From NCBI RefSeq assembly GCF_000420465.1, contig NZ_ATUZ01000013.1, positions 522,627-586,626 of the forward strand: a DNA stretch of 64,000 bases, given 5' to 3'. Under the pieces are notes generated by a model. The model saw only the letters and a program-made list of their open reading frames with translations, was not told where the DNA came from and searched no databases. This stretch comes from Desulfovibrio desulfuricans DSM 642. Lineage in GTDB: Bacteria > Desulfobacterota > Desulfovibrionia > Desulfovibrionales > Desulfovibrionaceae. Positions 1 to 7,078 of this stretch are shown here, in pieces. The position numbers were made by a program, and so were the translations under genes. Positions within the stretch are counted from its first letter, which is position 1, and the number at the start of each line of letters is the position of its first letter.

Positions 1-1
1 T

Positions 2-1474
2 GTTTTTCTGCCGCTGGCAGGGGCTGTCATTGTGCCTCTGCTTCCGGGAGAAAACGGGGTGCGGGTGTGGACGCTGCTGGTCACTCTGGCAAACGCCGTC
101 ATTTCACTGCCGCTGTTTACGCGGTTCAACCCCACATCCGCCCTGTACCAGTTTGCGGAGCACCACCAGTGGATTGCGAGCTTTAACGTCAACTACACCC
201 TTGGCGTAGACGGCATTTCGCTGCTGCTGGTGATGATGACAACGCTCATCATGCCGCTGTGCGTGCTCGGCTCGTGGAAGTATATTCAGAAACGCGTAAA
301 GGAATTCATGATCTGCCTGCTGGTGATGGAAACATCCATGCTCGGCGTGTTCATGGCGCTGGATCTGGTATTGTTCTATGTGCTGTGGGAAGCCATGCTT
401 ATTCCCATGTATTTGCTCATCGCCGTGTGGGGCGGGCCGCGCAAGAGCTACGCCTCCATCAAGTTCTTTCTGTACACCCTGGCAGGCTCGGTATTTCTGC
501 TGGTGGCCATTGTGGCCCTGTACATCAATCAGGGTACGTTCAGCATTCCCGCGCTCATGGGACAGCAGTATTCCGAGCGCTTCCAGTTGTTGGTATTTCT
601 GGCTTTTTTCATCGCTTTTGCCATCAAGGTGCCCATGTTTCCCTTCCACACATGGCTGCCTGCGGCCCATGTGGAAGCCCCGACAGCAGGCTCGGTGATT
701 CTGGCCTCGGTGCTGCTTAAAATGGGTACATACGGATTTTTGCGCTTTTGCCTGCCCATCACGCCCGGCGCGGCTATCGGCCTGCTGCCTGCCTTGCAGT
801 GGCTCTCGGTAGCGGGAATCCTTTACGGCGGCCTGACCGCCCTTGCGCAGCAGGACATGAAGAAGCTCATTGCCTACTCAAGCGTTGGGCACATGGGTTT
901 TGTGACTCTGGGCATCTTTGCCCTGAACCAGCGTGGGCTTGAAGGCGCGCTGTTACAGATGATCAATCACGGCGTCACCACAGGGGCTTTGTTTCTCTGC
1001 GTGGGCATGGTGTACGAGCGTTCGCACAGCCGCGAGCTCTCGGATGCGGCGGGGCTTGGCAAGTTCATGCCCATCTATGTGACGTACCTGACGTTTTTCT
1101 CGCTGTCGTCGCTGGCCTTTCCCGGCACAAACAGTTTTGTGGGCGAGTTTCTTATTCTTGCCGGGGCATTTTTCAACAACAAGATCGTGGCTGTCTGCGC
1201 CATTCCCGGCGCAGTACTGGCGGCGGCATACATGCTGCGGATGTTGCAGCGGGTGATCTGGGGCGGCACCAATAATCCAGACCAGTCGCGCATGTACGAT
1301 CTTGGCTGGCGCGAGGCTGTGACCCTGGCCCCGCTGCTGGTGTTTGTTTTCTGGATTGGGCTGGCTCCGGAACCGTTTTTGCGCGTCATGAGGCCCAGCC
1401 TTGACCATCTGCTGGCGCAGACCGGCTACCATGCCCCGAGCGCATTGGCCCTTGCTGAACTTATTGCGCGTTGA
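2..1474 (+). CDS. nuoM: NADH-quinone oxidoreductase subunit M (complex I), 5' end cut by window
   Basis: Proton-pumping membrane subunit of complex I, one of the three antiporter-like subunits (Mrp/NuoL-M-N family). The reading frame is open to the first bases of the window, so the true start lies upstream; the GTG at 32 is internal. Family hallmarks are visible: the acidic helix YVLWEAMLIPMYLL (conserved Glu) and the loop FHTWLPAAHVEAPTAG followed by a helix with the conserved Lys in SVLLKMG, both part of the proton channel. About 13 hydrophobic helices can be traced. It is followed after 31 bp by nuoN, the usual order at the end of a nuo operon. Identification is secure; whether this enzyme uses NADH or ferredoxin cannot be told from this end of the operon. 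Confidence 0.95.
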   Translation, partial: VFLPLAGAVIVPLLPGENGVRVWTLLVTLANAVISLPLFTRFNPTSALYQFAEHHQWIASFNVNYTLGVDGISLLLVMMTTLIMPLCVLGSWKYIQKRVKEFMICLLVMETSMLGVFMALDLVLFYVLWEAMLIPMYLLIAVWGGPRKSYASIKFFLYTLAGSVFLLVAIVALYINQGTFSIPALMGQQYSERFQLLVFLAFFIAFAIKVPMFPFHTWLPAAHVEAPTAGSVILASVLLKMGTYGFLRFCLPITPGAAIGLLPALQWLSVAGILYGGLTALAQQDMKKLIAYSSVGHMGFVTLGIFALNQRGLEGALLQMINHGVTTGALFLCVGMVYERSHSRELSDAAGLGKFMPIYVTYLTFFSLSSLAFPGTNSFVGEFLILAGAFFNNKIVAVCAIPGAVLAAAYMLRMLQRVIWGGTNNPDQSRMYDLGWREAVTLAPLLVFVFWIGLAPEPFLRVMRPSLDHLLAQTGYHAPSALALAELIAR

Positions 1475-1505
1475 TGAACCCCAAGCACAGACATAAGGCC
1501 TACGC

Positions 1506-2930
1506 ATGAACGCACATCTTTTTGCACCGGAACTGGTTCTTCTTGCAGGGTGTCTGCTGGCATTTTGCATGACTCTGACGGAAGCCCGGACGCAAACCCT
1601 GCGCCTGCTGGTTCTTTGCGTTGGGGCAGCCTTTGCCGCCACATCTGTTCTTTGCCTTTTTGCCAAGGGAACCCTGTTTTACGGAGCCTACAGGGTAGAC
1701 CTGTTTTCACAGCTGGTAAAATGCGTGATGTCCATCGGTTTCACCCTGATGCTGCTTTTTGGGGCGGACACCAAGGGGATTTCTGTGCGCATGCGCCCGG
1801 AGTATTATTTCTTTCTGCTTACAAGCCTGCTGGGCCTGACTCTGCTTTCAAGCAGTGTGGAGCTGATCACCCTGTTCATCGCCCTTGAACTGTCTTCGTA
1901 TTCGCTCTATCTGCTGGTGCCCATGCGTACCCCCTCGGACAGCATGCGCGCGCCCATGGAAGCGGCCATCAAGTATCTGCTCTTTGGCGTGACGGCATCG
2001 GGCATCATGCTCTTTGGCATGAGCTGGATTTTTGGCATCGTGGGCAGCACCTATCTTGACCAGATATTGCCTGCCATAAGGGCAGCCGGGTCACATGCCG
2101 CCCCTCTGGTGGGCCTGCTGATGCTCTTTTGCGGTATGTTCTTCAAGCTGGCGGTGTTTCCCTTCCATTTCTGGGCGCCGGATGTGTACCAGGGCGCATC
2201 CAACGACACCACGGCCTTTATCGCCTCCATACCCAAGATTGTGGCCGTGGCCGTGCTGGCGCGGTTCTGCGCCATGGCATATCCCGGCGAGGGGCACGTG
2301 GCGCTGCTGCTGACCGGGCTTTCCATAGCGTCCATGTGCTACGGCAACCTCACGGCGTTGGTGCAGACAGACGTCAAGCGCATGCTTGGCTTTTCGGGCA
2401 TTGCGCATGCCGGGTACATCCTCATGGGTATGGCGACCCTGCAAGGTTGGGGTATCGCCACGGCGCTCTATTATGCCACAGGCTATCTGTTTATGATGCT
2501 GGCGGCATTTCTGGTGCTGTGCGTGGTTTCGCCCGATGGGCGGAACCTGAGCATCAAGGATCTGAACGGCCTTTCGCGGCGCTCGCCCATGCTGGCCTTT
2601 GTGCTGGGCGTGAGCATGTTTGCACTGGCGGGCATTCCGCCCTTTGTGGGCTTTATGGGCAAGTTCATGCTGCTGACGGGCGCGTGGCGGGCTGGGCATA
2701 CGGCCCTGGTTATCATTGCCGCCATCAACACAGCCATTGGCATCTACTACTATTTGCAGGTGGTGCGCGCCGTGTATACCGAGGCCGCGCAGCATGATGC
2801 GGAACCCATTGTGCCGCACGCTGGCGCGCGTATGGCGGGCATATGCCTTGTGGGGCTGGTTCTGGCTCTTGGCATTGCGCCTGAAAGCATGATCCGGCTG
2901 GCTACAGAAGCCGTGCTTGCCGCATGGTAG
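1506..2930 (+). CDS. nuoN: NADH-quinone oxidoreductase subunit N (complex I)
   Basis: Inner-membrane proton-translocating subunit of complex I, 474 residues, normal length for NuoN. The conserved Glu-bearing helix (FIALELSSYSLYLLVPM) and the Lys in FKLAVFPFHFWAPDVYQG are present, as is the ALVQTDVKRMLGFSGIAHAGY segment shared by antiporter-like subunits. ATG start at 1506, 31 bp after nuoM, so the two are co-transcribed. It is the last gene of the operon: a perfect inverted repeat follows 25 bp after the stop. Confidence 0.95.
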   Translation: MNAHLFAPELVLLAGCLLAFCMTLTEARTQTLRLLVLCVGAAFAATSVLCLFAKGTLFYGAYRVDLFSQLVKCVMSIGFTLMLLFGADTKGISVRMRPEYYFFLLTSLLGLTLLSSSVELITLFIALELSSYSLYLLVPMRTPSDSMRAPMEAAIKYLLFGVTASGIMLFGMSWIFGIVGSTYLDQILPAIRAAGSHAAPLVGLLMLFCGMFFKLAVFPFHFWAPDVYQGASNDTTAFIASIPKIVAVAVLARFCAMAYPGEGHVALLLTGLSIASMCYGNLTALVQTDVKRMLGFSGIAHAGYILMGMATLQGWGIATALYYATGYLFMMLAAFLVLCVVSPDGRNLSIKDLNGLSRRSPMLAFVLGVSMFALAGIPPFVGFMGKFMLLTGAWRAGHTALVIIAAINTAIGIYYYLQVVRAVYTEAAQHDAEPIVPHAGARMAGICLVGLVLALGIAPESMIRLATEAVLAAW

Positions 2931-2954
2931 GCTGACAGATAAGCACGTAGCAGT

Positions 2955-3012
2955 GCAGAAAAACAAAAGTCAGTGCTGACCACAACGGTTGCACTGACTT
3001 TTGTTTTTCTGC
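2955..3012. terminator. Bidirectional terminator between nuoN and nitroreductase
   Basis: Perfect 22-bp inverted repeat, arms 2955-2976 and 2991-3012, with a 14-nt loop. The arms contain runs of A (left) and T (right), so the hairpin can end transcription from either side; it sits between the convergent nuoN and ferredoxin-nitroreductase genes. Confidence 0.85.
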
Positions 3013-3016
3013 TGCC

Positions 3017-3844
3017 CTACAAGAAAACGTGCCTGATTTTCGCGGCATCGTCGCGTTGCACTGTGCGGTGATAGCGAACCGCCGGATACCCAAAAAGCAT
3101 TGCATAAAAAGGTGTTTCTGTATCCAGACCGAGAATAGGACGCAATTCTGGAGCGGCATCAACTGCAAATTTCAGGAATCCGCACCATGTTGTACCCAAT
3201 CCGCTGCATTGGGCGAGCAATTCAAAATATGCCAGAGACAGAGAAATATCTTGCAGAGGTGTGCTTGCGGTCTCTGCCGCAGAGACAACAAGCAAGTGCG
3301 GCGCGCCTCTAAAAATTTCATCTACTCCCTGTTGCCGATAGGCTGCCACAGCCGCCGATAAAAAATCTGGCATCAACTCATGGCATTCCATTTTGTTCTC
3401 AATTGATTCAATCACCCTGATGCGTAGTTTTTGCATCACACTGTGGTCATCTACCACAGCAAACCTCAAGGTGCGATCATTACAGCCTGTTGGTGTATTT
3501 GCCAGCGTGGCGAGAAGATCATCAATCATTCTGGCTGGTACATTTTCCGTACTGTACTGGCGTACACTGCGCCGTCCCCGTAACAGTGTGTGCATCTGGA
3601 TTGCAGCGGGTATTTTTTCTGCGCTCAGTTCAATGCTGTTTTCTGCCTTGAGGCCAAAGATGCTTACAGCCCCCGTCGGGCATACGGCCAGGCAATGCTG
3701 ACATTCAAGGCAGTTTGCCTCCAGTATGGGCGAAACCCAAGGCAAACCGCCAGAGATGGAAATTATATGGCGAGGACAGTCGGTTATGCATGCATTGCAC
3801 TGGACGCACTTTTGTGGATCAACTGTAAAATGTATCTCTTTCAT
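3017..3844 (-). CDS. Ferredoxin-nitroreductase fusion protein
   Basis: 275 residues. The N-terminus carries two [4Fe-4S] motifs, C13-x2-C16-x2-C19-x3-C23 and C45-x2-C48-x2-C51-x3-C55, as in bacterial 2x[4Fe-4S] ferredoxins. From about residue 85 (RGRRSVRQYS) it is a nitroreductase-family FMN domain. The fused domains suggest that electrons pass from reduced ferredoxin partners straight to FMN rather than from NAD(P)H; the substrate is unknown. SD AAGGA lies 8 nt before the ATG. It is 20 bp downstream of the SnoaL-like gene, so the two form an operon, divergent from a WYL regulator. Such fusions are common in anaerobes. Confidence 0.85.
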   Translation of the reverse strand: MKEIHFTVDPQKCVQCNACITDCPRHIISISGGLPWVSPILEANCLECQHCLAVCPTGAVSIFGLKAENSIELSAEKIPAAIQMHTLLRGRRSVRQYSTENVPARMIDDLLATLANTPTGCNDRTLRFAVVDDHSVMQKLRIRVIESIENKMECHELMPDFLSAAVAAYRQQGVDEIFRGAPHLLVVSAAETASTPLQDISLSLAYFELLAQCSGLGTTWCGFLKFAVDAAPELRPILGLDTETPFYAMLFGYPAVRYHRTVQRDDAAKIRHVFL

Positions 3845-3864
3845 GGCTATGTCCTTTGATGCGG

Positions 3865-4203
3865 CTACGCTGGCAGGATGTTGATATTTTGTATCAACCC
3901 GTGTTTGACAATGAATTCATAAGAAAATTTTTGCGGACTCCCTGGAAAATTTCCTTTTGTCAGCGTTATGACATTTGTGCTTTCGGCGGTAGAAGTTGCA
4001 TCAATAACTGTTGTGCAAAGATCAAATTTTTCTTTTGAATCTGTAACAAAGTCTTTAATGGCATTTATTCCGCTGATTTCATTGTTTTCGGCCGGGTCAA
4101 AGAGCACAGCCGTGCTAGCCAGGCAACTGTCCAGTTTTTCAGTGTCGGCAGTGTTCATTATTTCCATAAATATTTCCACGGGTTTTGGCATGCTGGTATT
4201 CAT
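3865..4203 (-). CDS. SnoaL/NTF2-like small protein
   Basis: 112 residues from the ATG at 4203, chosen because a strong GGAGG lies 5 nt upstream; an ATG at 4251 in frame has no such site and overlaps the inverted repeat. Sequence features (PVEIFMEIMNTADTEKLDSCL, later INAIKDFVTDSKEKFD, and a closing KFSYEFIVKHGLIQNINIL) fit the cone-shaped SnoaL-like/NTF2 fold used by small ligand-binding proteins and isomerases. First gene of a two-gene operon with the ferredoxin-nitroreductase. Function unknown; it may bind the substrate of its partner enzyme (inference). Confidence 0.65.
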   Translation of the reverse strand: MNTSMPKPVEIFMEIMNTADTEKLDSCLASTAVLFDPAENNEISGINAIKDFVTDSKEKFDLCTTVIDATSTAESTNVITLTKGNFPGSPQKFSYEFIVKHGLIQNINILPA

Positions 4204-4245
4204 ATCAACCTCCATTATTTTGTTGAAATTTATGTCTAGCAGAGT

Positions 4246-4271
4246 AAACATGACAGCATTATGTCATGTTT
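4246..4271. promoter_or_regulatory. Candidate operator, 10-bp inverted repeat
   Basis: Arms 4246-4255 (AAACATGACA) and 4262-4271 (TGTCATGTTT) are perfect complements around a 6-nt spacer. The site lies in the 90-bp gap between the divergent SnoaL-like gene (start 4203) and the WYL regulator (start 4294), the expected place for the regulator's own binding site. Confidence 0.6.
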
Positions 4272-4293
4272 TTTGGGCACAATGGAGGCCAGA

Positions 4294-5223
4294 GTGAAAA
4301 TTGACCGTCTTTTGTCAATTGTGATGATTTTGCTGGAAAAGAAAAAAGTAAGCGCCTCAGAACTTGCCCAGACGTTTGAAGTATCTGTGCGAACCATTTA
4401 TCGCGATGTTGATACAATAAATCAGGCGGGTTTGCCCGTGGTCACGTACCCTGGTGCAAAGGGGGGCATCGGCATTCTTGAAAGCTACAAGGCGGAAAAG
4501 CGTTTCTTCACGTCGCAGGATGTGACCATGATCCTGATGGGGCTGGGCAGTATTCGCACGTCTTATTCAAGTGCCGAGGTGGCAGGAGCAATTGCAAAAA
4601 TCAAAGGGCTTGTTCCTGAGGCAGAGCGCAAGGCAATTGAATTGCAGGCAGGACAGGTATCAATTGATTTGACGCCCTGGAGCAACAATCATGCTGGTAT
4701 GGCAGCGCTCGTGAAAATTCAGCAGGCCCTGAAGGATAATAGGCTATTGGAGTTTGATTATAATGACCGTAAAGGCCAGCGGAGCGCCCGCCGCGTAGAA
4801 CCATACAAACTGATTCTTAAAAGAAGAAGCTGGTATCTTGGGGGATATTGCCTGATGCGTGAGGGCATGCGCCTTTTTAAAGTTTCACGTATGGCTGAAA
4901 CAAAACTGTGCAAGGAATCGTTCTCTCCGCGATCTGTTACTACAGAAGATTTTATTGTTCGAAATTTTGACGATGCAGAATGCATGGATGGAATAATACG
5001 GATATCCGCAAGGGCCAGAGAGACAATTGTGGAACTGTTTGGTGATGCTGCGCTTGAGCAGGAGAATGAAAATACGTGGCTGGCCCGTATTCCATTAACT
5101 GACAATGATCAGGGGCACAGTTTTGTTGCCAGCCTTGGCAGCGATGCAGAAGTGCTCGCCCCTGAATGCATCAGGGAAAGCATGAAAGAGTATTTCAAAA
5201 AGGCCCTGAACATCTATTGTTAA
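4294..5223 (+). CDS. YafY/DeoR-type transcriptional regulator with WYL domain
   Basis: 309 residues from a GTG at 4294, which has GGAGG 5 nt upstream and gives the family-typical start MKIDRLLSIVMILLEKKKVSA; an ATG at 4261 lies inside the inverted repeat. The N-terminal helix-turn-helix (SASELAQTFEVSVRTIYRDV) is of the HTH_11/DeoR kind; the middle holds a WYL-type sensor region (EPYKLILKRRSWYLGGYCL) and the C-terminus a WYL C-terminal extension. WYL domains bind nucleic acid or small ligands. Divergent position points to control of the SnoaL-nitroreductase operon and itself. Ligand unknown. Confidence 0.85.
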   Translation: MKIDRLLSIVMILLEKKKVSASELAQTFEVSVRTIYRDVDTINQAGLPVVTYPGAKGGIGILESYKAEKRFFTSQDVTMILMGLGSIRTSYSSAEVAGAIAKIKGLVPEAERKAIELQAGQVSIDLTPWSNNHAGMAALVKIQQALKDNRLLEFDYNDRKGQRSARRVEPYKLILKRRSWYLGGYCLMREGMRLFKVSRMAETKLCKESFSPRSVTTEDFIVRNFDDAECMDGIIRISARARETIVELFGDAALEQENENTWLARIPLTDNDQGHSFVASLGSDAEVLAPECIRESMKEYFKKALNIYC

Positions 5224-5257
5224 TGCAATCCTTTACCTGACCAGCCCATCCTTTATT

Positions 5258-6559
5258 TCAACGTTTTGTTATGGCGTTGGCTGCATCCGGCAGCAGGGCG
5301 AGGGCGTAACAGTTGCGCAGATCGGCAAGGTTGCGCTGCGGCACCCCGGCGCTCAGGAGCAGGGCTTCCCAGTTTTGCCTGATCGTCCCCTTTGTTTCTT
5401 CAACAATCATCTGCGCTTCATCGGGAGCAAGGCCAAAGTGCCGGGCCGCGCCCAGCACATTGCTCATGGCGGTGCTGCGACCTTTTGGCCCCACGCTCAG
5501 GTGCAAGGCCCGTGGGGCATCGTCCATCACAGGCTGCGGCACCACATCATACGCCGGAGAGAGCCGCCAGCCGGATCGGCCATTCTGGTCAGCCAGATGC
5601 AGAAAACCATGATTGCGTAAATGGTCATCGGAGTTGTTGCACAGGGCATTGAAGACCATGCGCTGGTACAGCTCGCGGATATCGCTGCGCGTGGCCTCGG
5701 CGCTGTAAAAATCCCGCCGCATGGCAGTGACAATGTCGGCGTAGGCGGCATGCGCCTCCGGCCCTGCCGCACCAATGAGGGTCATGGCCGAAACAAAGGG
5801 CAGGCGGTGCAGGGCGCCACTGCGAATCTGGCGGTCAAAACGCTCAACCAGAAGGATATCGCGGTTGCCCAGAACCGTAATCCGATTCGTTTCCGGCACG
5901 TTGATACCGCACTTTCCCGCAAGGAGCATATTGGCATGCTCTATGCGGCAGGTGGGCCAGGCTTCACGTTCCTTGCTGAATTTTGCAATCCAGAATTTGC
6001 CGTCCTGCTCAAACGAGGCCTTGGGCCTTGCCCCGCCGATGGAAGAACCGCGCACAAAAAAGCGTCTGTACTGCGGGGTGAGCTCGTCTGCCTGCTCCAC
6101 ATTGTCCGTAGCCAGCAGCATGCCCTGGAGGTCAAGTTCTGCGCCGGGGAGGCTCTGCGCCCAGGGCGGCACATCGGTAAAAGGGGCGGCATCGGGCGCG
6201 CTGCTGAAACCGAGCGCGCCGATTCTGTCCGGCCCGGCATAGAGCATGTAGTCAAATTCGCCAAGGTGGGAGCCTGAGGCTTCGGCGGCGATATCAAGAA
6301 CGTGACGGCCCCAGTCGTCAGGGCAGGCATCGCGCAGCCCATTAAAGAGCGCACCGCCCAGCGGGCCTTCGTAGGTATGTTCCCGTTGCAGGGGCAAGGC
6401 AACAGGGTCAACGGCTACCGCGTCAGGTCGCCCCAGATAGCGGTTGGAATATTCAAAGAGGCATTGGCTGAACCGGCCATCCTGAACATAGCGCAGGCGT
6501 CCGGCAACAACAAAGCTGCCTCTAAGGTGCATATGCACATACACCACGCGGGTTGTCAT
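5258..6559 (-). CDS. hipA: HipA-family serine/threonine kinase toxin
   Basis: 433 residues, full HipA length. HipA toxins phosphorylate glutamyl-tRNA synthetase or related targets, halting translation and causing persistence. Visible motifs: N-terminal HipA domain to about residue 115, the P-loop GSSIGGARPK (171-180) holding the usual inactivating autophosphorylation serine, nucleotide-binding lysine in WIAKF (K193), catalytic loop NNSDDHLRNHGF (D311/D312, N316) and the metal-binding Asp in AYDVV (D338). All key residues are intact, so it is probably active. It follows hipB after 12 bp in one operon. Confidence 0.9.
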   Translation of the reverse strand: MTTRVVYVHMHLRGSFVVAGRLRYVQDGRFSQCLFEYSNRYLGRPDAVAVDPVALPLQREHTYEGPLGGALFNGLRDACPDDWGRHVLDIAAEASGSHLGEFDYMLYAGPDRIGALGFSSAPDAAPFTDVPPWAQSLPGAELDLQGMLLATDNVEQADELTPQYRRFFVRGSSIGGARPKASFEQDGKFWIAKFSKEREAWPTCRIEHANMLLAGKCGINVPETNRITVLGNRDILLVERFDRQIRSGALHRLPFVSAMTLIGAAGPEAHAAYADIVTAMRRDFYSAEATRSDIRELYQRMVFNALCNNSDDHLRNHGFLHLADQNGRSGWRLSPAYDVVPQPVMDDAPRALHLSVGPKGRSTAMSNVLGAARHFGLAPDEAQMIVEETKGTIRQNWEALLLSAGVPQRNLADLRNCYALALLPDAANAITKR

Positions 6560-6571
6560 GAGCTGGCTCCC

Positions 6572-6916
6572 TTAAAAGTCGTAGGAAATTTTGTCCTTCC
6601 CGCCCGCCGCCTTGCCTTCAAGCCGCCTGCGTTCGTGGGCAAGGCCGATCATGTCCGTTTCCATGGCGGCCACGCTGTCCAGATCGTTTTCAAGCCCGAG
6701 GGTGAGCAGGGCAGTCACAAGGGTGCCAAGGCTTGTTCCCGGTGTGCCGCTCTCAAGCCTTTGCAGGGAGCCAACAGAAACCATCATGAGCTTGGCCATT
6801 TCGTGCAGCGTCAGACCCCGGCGTTTTCGCGCCAGTTTGATTCTGCGGCCCAGATCCTCAAGCTTTGCCAGAACCTTGGGCGGCAGGGCGGCTGTGGAAG
6901 CTGACGATTTACTCAT
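6572..6916 (-). CDS. hipB: HipB-like XRE-family antitoxin
   Basis: 114 residues. A helix-turn-helix of the XRE/Cro type spans about residues 22-75 (LGRRIKLARKRRGLTLHEMA, then SVGSLQRLE). It would neutralise HipA and repress the operon. It is longer at both ends than E. coli HipB. No good SD is seen before the ATG at 6916; a short inverted repeat lies 14-30 bp upstream. Confidence 0.85.
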   Translation of the reverse strand: MSKSSASTAALPPKVLAKLEDLGRRIKLARKRRGLTLHEMAKLMMVSVGSLQRLESGTPGTSLGTLVTALLTLGLENDLDSVAAMETDMIGLAHERRRLEGKAAGGKDKISYDF

Positions 6917-6929
6917 AAATGGTATTTTT

Positions 6930-6946
6930 TTAGTGTTTTTTACTAA
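6930..6946. promoter_or_regulatory. Candidate HipB operator
   Basis: Inverted repeat TTAGT-N7-ACTAA at 6930-6946 in an AT-rich stretch just upstream of hipB. Position and size suit binding by a dimeric XRE repressor; only one copy is seen, so confidence is limited. Confidence 0.4.
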
Positions 6947-7078
6947 TATATGGATAAATTAAAAAAGGTCAAGTGGAGATGCCCACTAAGCGGCCCTCCT
7001 GTTCTGGCAGGAAATAACTTTGCGATTGCTTGAAACAGGAAAAACAGCGGCAACGATTAAAAAGCTGCTGCGTCCCTG

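Noticed and set aside
104..670. Minus-strand open frame over nuoM, and similar long frames opposite nuoN, ricT, metG, addA-like and addB-like genes
   Set aside because: GC-rich third-position bias opens long frames opposite real genes; none shows family motifs or RBS, while the other strand encodes recognised proteins.
4246..4271. The inverted repeat as a terminator
   Set aside because: It is between divergent starts, has no T-run, and is better explained as an operator.
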